DNA from: Planctomicrobium sp.
Lineage (GTDB): Bacteria; Planctomycetota; Planctomycetia; Planctomycetales; Planctomycetaceae
Length of the DNA stretch: 36,289 nucleotides
Direction: 5' to 3'
Assembly: GCA_030626405.1 (NCBI GenBank)
Contig: DAOUPA010000007.1
Span: 1-36,289, forward strand
The position numbers and the translations under genes were made by a program. The notes beneath the pieces were generated by a model, which saw only the letters and a list, made by a program, of their open reading frames with translations, ran no database searches and had not been told where the DNA came from. Numbering within the stretch: position 1 is the first letter of the stretch; each line of letters starts with the position of its first letter. This document shows, piece by piece, positions 15,215 through 22,320 of the stretch.

Positions 15215-16663
15215 ATGCCGTATCAACCTTCTGAATATCGTTCGCGCCGTGCGTTTCTTAAAAACGCTGGGTTAGGATGTGGAACACTTGCACTGACGAG
15301 CTTGCTCAACGATCAGGGACTGCTTTCAACAGCAGACGCTGCCGAGCAACCTCGCTTGATGCAGTCACGCCAGCCTCACTTCGCTCCGAAGGCGAAGGCT
15401 GTGATCTGGCTGTTCATGCCGGGAAGTCCCTCGCAAGTGGACACCTTCGATTACAAGCCGGAATTGCAGAAACGTGACGGGATGAAGCTCGAAGGTGCGG
15501 ACCCGAAAACCGGGTTCTTCACAACGAGCGGAAAAGCTTTGAAGTCGCCATTCAGCTTCAAGCAGTATGGTCAATCCGGCGCGTGGGTTTCTGAAATCTT
15601 TCCAAACATGGCTCAGCATGTCGATGACATGGCATTCCTCTATTCGTGCTATTCGCAGTCGAATAATCATACCCCGGCAATGTTGGAGATGAATTCCGGC
15701 GTCTTTCTGCAAGGACGCCCTTGTCTTGGTTCCTGGCTGACCTACGGGCTGGGAACCGACAATCAAAATTTGCCAGGGTTCGTTGTGATGCATGGTGCGA
15801 TGCCGCGTGGCGGGAAGCCGATTTGGTCACCTGGTTTTCTTCCCAAGGTGTACCAACCAACCTCTATCGATGGACGGAACGCGACTCCCATCGACAATCT
15901 GAAACGTCCCAACGGAATGACCGATCAGCAGCAGCGAGCGCAGCTCAATATCCTCAAGGAGATGAACAATAAACATCAGGAGCTTCGACCGCACGAAGCT
16001 GACCTCGCAGCCAGACTGGAATCGTTCGAGCTAGCCTACCGAATGCAAACGGCTGCTCCAGAGGCAATGGACCTCAGCCACGAGTCCGAAGAAACTCAAA
16101 AGGCATACGGAGTCGATCAGAAAGAAACACAACTCGTCGCCAAACAGTGCATCACCGCGCGTCGTTTAATTGAACGAGGTGTTCGTTTCGTGCAGTTGTA
16201 TGCCGGAACCAATGGAGGTGCCGGTGGCGTGGCAGACGTTCCCTGGGACGGGCATAGTGATATCGGGATCAATCATCGAATTGCCGCTAAAAGTGTCGAT
16301 CAACCGATCGGGGCGTTGCTTGCTGATTTGAAGGCTCGCGGGATGCTCGATGATACTCTCGTCGTTTGGGGCGGCGAGTTTGGGCGAACTTCCGATTCGC
16401 AAGGCAGCAAGGGCCGGGACCACAATCCTCACGCATTCACGATGTGGATGGCTGGTGGCGGAATCAAAGGGGGTGTGCAATACGGTGCCAGCGATGAATT
16501 CGGGTACAAGGCTGTCGAAAACCGCCTCGGCGTGAACGACCTGCACGCAACGATCCTGCACCTCATGGGTATGGACCACAAGAAACTGACTTACCGCTTC
16601 AACGGTCGGGACTACCGACTCACCGACGTTGCAGGCAATGTCGTGAAGGAGATTCTTGCTTAA
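15215..16663 (+). CDS. DUF1501 protein, Tat-exported
   Basis: This 482-residue protein has a Tat signal (SRRAFLKNAGLGCGTLALTSLL, Arg11-Arg12) and the DUF1501 pattern: KAVIWLFMPGSPSQVDTFDYKP, the PWDGHSDIGINH site and VVWGGEFGRTSDSQG. DUF1501 resembles the alkaline phosphatase/sulfatase superfamily in plan, and the Asp, His and Glu residues at these sites may bind metal. It follows the PSCyt1/DUF1549/DUF1553 gene by 35 bp and is almost certainly its operon partner. A ribosome site of modest quality (CAGGA) precedes the ATG. The substrate is unknown. Confidence 0.92.
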   Translation: MPYQPSEYRSRRAFLKNAGLGCGTLALTSLLNDQGLLSTADAAEQPRLMQSRQPHFAPKAKAVIWLFMPGSPSQVDTFDYKPELQKRDGMKLEGADPKTGFFTTSGKALKSPFSFKQYGQSGAWVSEIFPNMAQHVDDMAFLYSCYSQSNNHTPAMLEMNSGVFLQGRPCLGSWLTYGLGTDNQNLPGFVVMHGAMPRGGKPIWSPGFLPKVYQPTSIDGRNATPIDNLKRPNGMTDQQQRAQLNILKEMNNKHQELRPHEADLAARLESFELAYRMQTAAPEAMDLSHESEETQKAYGVDQKETQLVAKQCITARRLIERGVRFVQLYAGTNGGAGGVADVPWDGHSDIGINHRIAAKSVDQPIGALLADLKARGMLDDTLVVWGGEFGRTSDSQGSKGRDHNPHAFTMWMAGGGIKGGVQYGASDEFGYKAVENRLGVNDLHATILHLMGMDHKKLTYRFNGRDYRLTDVAGNVVKEILA

Positions 16664-16994
16664 TCCCACCATTTCCTTCGGTTGATTGAAAATCGAAGTT
16701 CGTCGGGATTTCTTGTAGCAGCATAAGTCTGTCAATCCTTCACTTCTTCTATCCTCCCTCTCTGTTTTTGCTCATCAGGGTACTCTCGAGGGTGGATTGA
16801 ATGAAAGTTTTAGTGAACGAATGGCACCTGCTTGAGTCGCAATGCCCTTGATTGTTCTGTTGAACACGATCGGTCGTTAAACACATTAGCAATGCAGCTC
16901 ACTGGGAAAGAGGACAAAAAGGTATTAATGCACGGTTGCGTTGTTTGTGGTTGTATTGGTATACTTCTATGCATGTCCTAAATGGGAGCATGAA
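16664..16994. other. Intergenic region ahead of the Rrf2-headed operon
   Basis: About 330 bp between the DUF1501 gene and the Rrf2 start. No gene and no terminator hairpin with a T-run were recognised. The right end holds the candidate promoter at 16936-16965. Confidence 0.55.
16936..16965 (+). promoter_or_regulatory. Candidate promoter of the Rrf2-headed operon
   Basis: TTGCGT (16936-16941), an 18-nt spacer and TATACT (16960-16965) give a short leader to the GTG at 16995. GGGAG at 16984-16988 is a good ribosome site. Rrf2 proteins commonly repress their own promoter, so an operator may overlap the -10 region, but no clear dyad was seen. Confidence 0.45.
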
Positions 16995-17489
16995 GTGAAA
17001 CTTCTTTCAGATGCATGTGAATACGGATTGCGGGCGGTTGTCTGGCTGTCTCAGTGTCCGGATGAGCCTCAGAAAGTGAAGGACATTGCGGAGCAAATCA
17101 AAGCTCCTGCCGGGTATTTGATCAAAGTTCTTCAAGACTTGACCAAGGCCGGAATTCTCTCGGCAAGGCGTGGGAGCAATGGTGGTTTCTTAATGCTCAG
17201 CGATCCGGCCAAAATTACTCCACTGGATGTGATCAATGCCATCGACCCGATTGAACGCATCAATACATGCCCACTCGGGATTGCCATTCATGGGAGCGAC
17301 CTCTGCCAAATCCATCGACGCATTGATGACGCAATGGGGGCTATTGAAGAGAGTTTTCAACGGCTTTCGATTCACGAAGTGATCGCGAAAACGGTTGAGA
17401 ACAATTCATTTTGCAACGTCCTGATGTCTTGTGGTGAGATGCGGGATTCGTGTGTTCAAAACGAGGCTACGCAGATCCGAGAGCATTAA
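16995..17489 (+). CDS. Rrf2-family transcriptional regulator
   Basis: The GTG at 16995 is preferred because GGGAG lies 6 nt upstream and the product then begins VKLLSDACEYGLRAVVWLS, the normal Rrf2 opening. The winged helix-turn-helix follows (VKDIAEQIKAPAGYLIKVLQDLTKAGILSARRGSNGGFLM). Rrf2 regulators such as IscR, NsrR and RsrR sense redox state or nitric oxide through an Fe-S cluster. Here the cluster region reads TCPLGIAIHGSDLC, leaving C92 and C104 with His99 and His107 nearby and Glu9 near the N-terminus. That is closer to a two-cysteine RsrR-like arrangement than to the three-cysteine NsrR pattern. The next gene starts 44 bp downstream, so this is probably the operon's own regulator. 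Confidence 0.9.
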   Translation: MKLLSDACEYGLRAVVWLSQCPDEPQKVKDIAEQIKAPAGYLIKVLQDLTKAGILSARRGSNGGFLMLSDPAKITPLDVINAIDPIERINTCPLGIAIHGSDLCQIHRRIDDAMGAIEESFQRLSIHEVIAKTVENNSFCNVLMSCGEMRDSCVQNEATQIREH

Positions 17490-17533
17490 CAAAACAGTTT
17501 GCCTGCGAGTCGCAGGGAGGGGAGCAGAAGACG

Positions 17534-18943
17534 GTGAGCAATGATTCAAAAAACCAAGATGGTAAATCAGAGACCGCAGGGCAACCAGTTCTCGGTACGC
17601 AATCAACTCCCGAAGAGTCAGTGATCTGCTATCAGATGCAACCGATCAAACGGATGCTCAGCGGGTCGGAATGTCGTTCCATGTGCCACCATGGTTCGGC
17701 GGAAGGTAATAAGATGCCACCTTGCTTGCTGAGTGATCAGTCGCACTCAGTCATTGAACTGGAAAAGGTCTGTCGCGTTGGTTTGATGATTACCCCGCAG
17801 GCCAGAGGGGATGTTGTGGACCAAGGTTGGGAAGCAATCTCAACGATTCGAGCTGTTCTGCGGCAACTGTCGATTCCCATGACCGTCACCTCACAAAATG
17901 TGTTTGTCAGCAGTGCTGAGGTGATTGAGCCTCTCCAACAACTCTTTCAAGCTAATTATCGTGACCGAATGCCCGCCACGAATTTCATCGTGCAACCTCC
18001 CTGTGGAGGGCAGGCACTCGCTATTGAGGCATGGGCAATTGGTGGAGAGGACGCGGACGTTCAATTCCTTTCGCCAAATGTTGTCTCCATTCAATATGAT
18101 GGACTGCACTGGGTGCATGTTTCCGGGGTGAAACCTGCGGATCCTGATGCGGACGCCTATACGCAAGCTCAGCAAGTGTTCGATCAGATGGAGTATCAAC
18201 TGGCAGAGGTGGGGGCTTCGTTCAAAGATGTTGTTCGCACATGGATCTACCAAGGTGGGATCACTGACCCTGAAGAGAGCATCGAACGATATCGGGAGAT
18301 GAATCGGGCACGGACGGATTTCTTCGACGCGCAGCAGGCCCTCTGCCAAATGAGAATAAGCAGCGAAGGGAACATGATTTATCCCGCAAGCACCGGCATC
18401 GGGATGATCGGACGCGAACTGAGCCTTTGTGCGATGACCCTGCAGACTGAACGCGATGATGTCAGATTGCTTCCCCTGGAAAATCCACAGCAAACTTCAG
18501 CATTTGATTACTCAAAAAGCTTCTCTGCCAAAAGTCCGAAGTTTTCGCGGGCGATGGCGGTTGTTATTGGAGATTATGTGACCACTTGGATTTCCGGGAC
18601 CGCCAGTATTGTCAACTCTGAGTCAGTTCATATCGGTGACATTGAAAAGCAGACAGAGCAGACGATCGACAATATTCAAAATCTCATCAGCGCCGAAAAC
18701 TTTGAACGTCATGGAGTCCAGGGAGCGGGGGCTGAATTGAGTGATTTGGCGAAAGTCAGAGTTTATATCAAGCATCCCGAAGATTACGAAAAATGTCGCG
18801 CGATCTGCGAGCGACGATTCGGTCCCTTGCCGACGATTTATGCTCAAGCAGATGTCTGTCGATCGGACCTTCTTGTTGAAATTGAAGGCGTTGCGTTTTC
18901 ACAAATTCATGAAAAGTCAGCCAGTTCTGAAGGAGATGAGTGA
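17534..18943 (+). CDS. FkbO/Hyg5-family (chorismatase-like, tandem RidA-fold) protein
   Basis: The GTG at 17534 follows a strong GGGAGGGGAG ribosome site; the product is 469 residues with no signal peptide. The first half contains NFIVQPPCGGQALAIEAWAI and RTWIYQGGI..ESIERYREMNRARTDFF, a pattern I associate with FkbO/Hyg5 chorismate hydrolases. The second half is a RidA/YjgF-like fold (GTASIVNSESVHIGDIEKQ, VRVYIKHPEDYEKC, ADVCRSDLLVEIEGVAF). The Arg used by RidA imine deaminases is not at its usual place, which favours the chorismatase side. A cysteine-rich N-terminal part (C32, C47, C51-H52-H53, C64) is additional and could bind metal. The gene overlaps the next by one base. Actual substrate unknown. 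Confidence 0.75.
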   Translation: MSNDSKNQDGKSETAGQPVLGTQSTPEESVICYQMQPIKRMLSGSECRSMCHHGSAEGNKMPPCLLSDQSHSVIELEKVCRVGLMITPQARGDVVDQGWEAISTIRAVLRQLSIPMTVTSQNVFVSSAEVIEPLQQLFQANYRDRMPATNFIVQPPCGGQALAIEAWAIGGEDADVQFLSPNVVSIQYDGLHWVHVSGVKPADPDADAYTQAQQVFDQMEYQLAEVGASFKDVVRTWIYQGGITDPEESIERYREMNRARTDFFDAQQALCQMRISSEGNMIYPASTGIGMIGRELSLCAMTLQTERDDVRLLPLENPQQTSAFDYSKSFSAKSPKFSRAMAVVIGDYVTTWISGTASIVNSESVHIGDIEKQTEQTIDNIQNLISAENFERHGVQGAGAELSDLAKVRVYIKHPEDYEKCRAICERRFGPLPTIYAQADVCRSDLLVEIEGVAFSQIHEKSASSEGDE

Positions 18944-20772
18944 TGGCTGGTCAATCCGAAAAGTATCCTGAATACCACATTGATGAGGCCACCTCGGGTA
19001 GAGCAGGCTCTCGCCGTAGTCGGAAATCTGCGTCTCAATTCACGTTCGGTGTGCTTGCCATCACCGCTCTCTGCGCACTGGGAGTCGGGTGGCTCACATG
19101 GACGGATTTCCAAAACAGCTTGCCAGATGATGCGTTCACCAAACAGCAGGCAAATCTGGATGCTGCAAAGCAAACAAAGATTCCAGAGAAGTCAGAGGTC
19201 GAGTTAACCGCCATTGCAAATGATTCTGATCCGCTTCCGGAAATTGAAGTCCTGGGCTTAACCACTCCAATCCAACGTAGTCCTTTTACCAGTGAACAAC
19301 CGGTCGTTGTACAGAATGAAATTGACGGTTTTGTCTTTGGCAACTTGGCTGAACTTAATATCGAGCCTGCCAAGCTTTGCTCAGATGAAGTCTTTCTTCG
19401 CCGTGTTTACATCGATACTCTCGGAACACTCCCGACGATGGTAGAAGCGATGCGGTTCCTCGACGATGCCGACCCGCAAAAACGTGCGCAGTTAATTGAC
19501 GAAGTGCTCGAGCGACCTGAGTTCGCGGATTACTTGGCGATGAAATGGTGCGACATCTTACGAGTGAAGGCAGAGTTCCCGATCAAGATGTGGCCGAATG
19601 CAGCGCAGGCTTTTCACCGCTGGATTCGAACATCCATCGACAACAACATGCCGTACGATGAATTCGTTCGTGAAATGTTGACCTCATCAGGTAGCAATTT
19701 CCGAAAACCACAGGCAAATTTCTTTCGATCTGCTCAAAGTCAAGACCCCAAAGTCCTCGCGCATGCGGTTGCCTTATCGTTCATGTGCCAACGTGCCGAC
19801 GCATGGCCTAGCGAAAAATTGGAGGAGATGAGCCTCTTCTTCTCACAGATCGGCTTCAAGCCAACAGTCGAGTGGAAAGAAGAAATCGTTTTCTTTGACC
19901 CTCGCAAAGGGAATGAGTCCGAGTCGGATGTTCTGCATGCAACTTTTCCTGATGGATTAAGCATCAACATTCCTGCTGATCAAGACCCGCGTGAGGTCTT
20001 CGCGGACTGGTTGTTGCATGAGAACAACCCGCTTCTCTCAAGAGCACTCGCGAATCGTGTTTGGTTCTGGCTTCTGGGTCACGGAATTGTTGAGCCTGTC
20101 GACGACTTTCGTCCCGAACATCCGCCCTCAAATCCCAGTTTGTTGAAGCACCTCGCTCAGCAGCTCATCAACACAAACTATGACGTAAAGCATCTGTACC
20201 GGGTGATTCTCAATTCGCACACATATCAACTTGCCTGTCTTCCCAACAGCACAGACCCGCGCGCGGCAGAAAACTTTGCCTTTTATCCCGTGAGACGGTT
20301 GGACGCGGAAGTCTTGATTGACGCGATCTGTCAAATCTCTGGGGTTCCGGAAAGTTACTCCAGCATTATTCCGGAGCCGTTTACTTTTCTACCAGAGGGG
20401 CAGCGAGCAGTCAGTCTGCCAGATGGCAGCATTACCAGCAGCTTTCTAGAGATGTTCGGACGGCCATCGCGCGACACAGGTTTGGAGTCGGACCGCAACA
20501 ATCGTCTCACCGCAGCTCAATCGTTGCATCTTTTGAATTCCAATCACTTACGCAACAAACTGAGGAAAGGTCCGGGCATCGAAAATATTGTTCGAGAGTC
20601 ATGGAGTTCGATGGACTCTGATCCTTCTGAAGCGATTTTTCTCGCGATCCTTTCACGACGTCCGACCGATGATGAAGTTTCTGTCGTGGGCGATCTGTGT
20701 GTCAATTCGGGTGGTGCCCAGGAAGTTGCCTGGGCGCTTATTAACAGCGATGAATTTTTGTTTCGGCATTAA
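18943..20772 (+). CDS. Membrane-anchored DUF1549/DUF1553 protein without heme motif
   Basis: The ATG at 18943 shares its A with the upstream TGA stop, and AGGAG lies 7 nt before it, so translation is coupled to the FkbO-like gene. Residues about 33-54 form one membrane segment (FGVLAITALCALGVGWLTW) after a short basic N-terminus. DUF1549 follows (LRRVYIDTLGTLPTMVEAM, YLAMKWCDILRVK, NNMPYDEFVREML) and then DUF1553 (RALANRVWFWLLGHGIVEPVDDF, PVRRLDAEVLIDAICQISG). There is no PSCyt1 domain, and where relatives have CxxCH the sequence is C282-Q-R-A-D, so no covalent heme is expected. The partner DUF1501 gene starts 55 bp downstream. The anchored form suggests a fixed location at the inner membrane. 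Confidence 0.9.
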   Translation: MAGQSEKYPEYHIDEATSGRAGSRRSRKSASQFTFGVLAITALCALGVGWLTWTDFQNSLPDDAFTKQQANLDAAKQTKIPEKSEVELTAIANDSDPLPEIEVLGLTTPIQRSPFTSEQPVVVQNEIDGFVFGNLAELNIEPAKLCSDEVFLRRVYIDTLGTLPTMVEAMRFLDDADPQKRAQLIDEVLERPEFADYLAMKWCDILRVKAEFPIKMWPNAAQAFHRWIRTSIDNNMPYDEFVREMLTSSGSNFRKPQANFFRSAQSQDPKVLAHAVALSFMCQRADAWPSEKLEEMSLFFSQIGFKPTVEWKEEIVFFDPRKGNESESDVLHATFPDGLSINIPADQDPREVFADWLLHENNPLLSRALANRVWFWLLGHGIVEPVDDFRPEHPPSNPSLLKHLAQQLINTNYDVKHLYRVILNSHTYQLACLPNSTDPRAAENFAFYPVRRLDAEVLIDAICQISGVPESYSSIIPEPFTFLPEGQRAVSLPDGSITSSFLEMFGRPSRDTGLESDRNNRLTAAQSLHLLNSNHLRNKLRKGPGIENIVRESWSSMDSDPSEAIFLAILSRRPTDDEVSVVGDLCVNSGGAQEVAWALINSDEFLFRH

Positions 20773-20827
20773 AGAATTTCAGGAACAACGATATCGAGTG
20801 AATCTCATTCCCGCAAAGAGGTGTACC

Positions 20828-22204
20828 ATGACTAAAAACCGTTCCTTTTCTGAGTTGCAGGTGCTCACGCGTCGGCAGGCAGTCCATTGTGGTGCCCTGA
20901 GCGGAGCCGGCATGATGTTGGCCTCCCGATTACTTGCCGGAGAAACATCTGGCAAACCAGACTCCTCGTCTGCGGTACCACAAGTGGCGAAAGCGAAAGC
21001 GGTGATTCAGGTTTGGCTGGCAGGCGGACCAACTCACATCGATACGTTTGATCCCAAACCTGAGGCAGGCTCCGATTACACCGGGCCTTTGAGCGGGACT
21101 TGCTCGACGAACGTACCGGGAATTCATATTGGCGAATTGTTGCCTGAGCTGAGTCAGTTGGCTGACAAGTATTCGTTAATTCGCAGCATGACGCATGGGC
21201 AAAATGGACATGAGACGGCGTCCTATCTAACGCAAACTGGACGAATGCCAGGGCGAATGGTCTTCCCGGCGGTGGGTGCGGTGGTGACCGCTCTGAACAA
21301 GCCTCCCAAGTCGAATAAAAAGGAACCGGAAGGTCTCATCCCGCCTTACGTTGTTCTGACCAGTCCGCAAGGTCGCTTCTCCGAAGCGGGTTTTATGGGC
21401 ATTCGCTACAAGCCGTTTGCCACAGGTGGAGACCCCAACGCAGCGAGGTTTGCTGTTGAAGGCATCGTGGCTCCTGGGATTTCCGATTCACAACAGGTGG
21501 AACGCCGCCAGATGCTGAAGATCCTGAACTCTCTAGGCAACGAATTGAGTGACAATACTGAATTGGCGATTGCCGCCAAATCGCGGGAAGATGCCTACGA
21601 TTTAATTCTGGGTGATGCCGGACAGGTCTTTAATCTCGCGGGTGAAGACGAAGAATTGCGTCTTCGTTATGGTCGCAATAAATTTGGACAGTCATGTCTG
21701 GCTGCCCGACGATTGATTGAGAATGGGACAAAGTTCGTCACGATCAACGATGGTGGCTGGGATACGCATAAAGCCCATTTTGAAGCGATGCGCCGAAAGC
21801 TTCCGATCCTTGATCGTGGTCTGTCAACGTTAATCGCCGACCTCGATGACCGCGGATTGCTCGACAGTACGATTGTATGGTGCATCGGAGAGTTTGGTCG
21901 CACGCCGAAAGTGGCAACAGAGTCTCCCTGGAACGGAGGTCGCCATCACTTTGGCAGCGTATTCTCCAGCCTGGTCGCCGGTGGGGGTTTCAAAGGCGGG
22001 CAGGTCGTTGGCACCTCCACTGTTCATGGGGAGAATGTCAAGGATCGTCCGGTCTATCCCGGAGACTTGATTGGAACGATGTACGAACTCGTCGGTATCG
22101 ATCCCGAAGCAAGCCTGCCACATCCGCGCGGCGATTTTGTTCGCGCCACACCCGGCGCCGACGAAGGCATGGAATCGGGCGGTCGCCTCAATGAGATCAC
22201 TTAG
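20828..22204 (+). CDS. DUF1501 protein, Tat-exported (second)
   Basis: The ATG at 20828 follows AGAGGTG and gives a Tat signal (LTRRQAVHCGALSGAGMMLA, Arg15-Arg16). An upstream in-frame start at 20588 would lie inside the preceding gene and is rejected. The 458-residue product shows the DUF1501 motifs KAVIQVWLAGGPTHIDTFDP, MTHGQNGHETASYLTQTG, INDGGWDTHKAHF and VWCIGEFGRTPKV. Compared with the DUF1501 protein at 15215-16663, the metal-type residues are all present and the sequence is clearly divergent. It is paired with the DUF1549/DUF1553 gene upstream, as is usual in this phylum. Confidence 0.92.
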   Translation: MTKNRSFSELQVLTRRQAVHCGALSGAGMMLASRLLAGETSGKPDSSSAVPQVAKAKAVIQVWLAGGPTHIDTFDPKPEAGSDYTGPLSGTCSTNVPGIHIGELLPELSQLADKYSLIRSMTHGQNGHETASYLTQTGRMPGRMVFPAVGAVVTALNKPPKSNKKEPEGLIPPYVVLTSPQGRFSEAGFMGIRYKPFATGGDPNAARFAVEGIVAPGISDSQQVERRQMLKILNSLGNELSDNTELAIAAKSREDAYDLILGDAGQVFNLAGEDEELRLRYGRNKFGQSCLAARRLIENGTKFVTINDGGWDTHKAHFEAMRRKLPILDRGLSTLIADLDDRGLLDSTIVWCIGEFGRTPKVATESPWNGGRHHFGSVFSSLVAGGGFKGGQVVGTSTVHGENVKDRPVYPGDLIGTMYELVGIDPEASLPHPRGDFVRATPGADEGMESGGRLNEIT

Positions 22205-22215
22205 AAATATGCCGT

Positions 22216-22246
22216 GTGCCACTGCTGGCTTGCCCAGCAGTGGCAC
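22216..22246. repeat. Perfect intergenic palindrome, GTGCCACTGCTGG type
   Basis: GTGCCACTGCTGG and its exact complement form a 13-bp stem with a 5-nt loop (CTTGC). It starts 12 bp after the DUF1501 stop codon and lies 74 bp before the next start, inside the operon. I recall 'CCACTGCTGG..CCAGCAGTGG' repeats from many planctomycete genomes. It could stabilise the upstream mRNA or reduce read-through. Confidence 0.7.
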
Positions 22247-22320
22247 CGAGTTGCGATCCATTCAACCCTGAAGTGAAGCCACGACGGAGTACTGGTCCCA
22301 AGACGGAAATGGAAGAAATC

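Noticed and set aside
20588-20827. Upstream extension of the second DUF1501 gene
   Set aside because: It would overlap the end of the DUF1553 gene, and the Tat signal begins only after the ATG at 20828.
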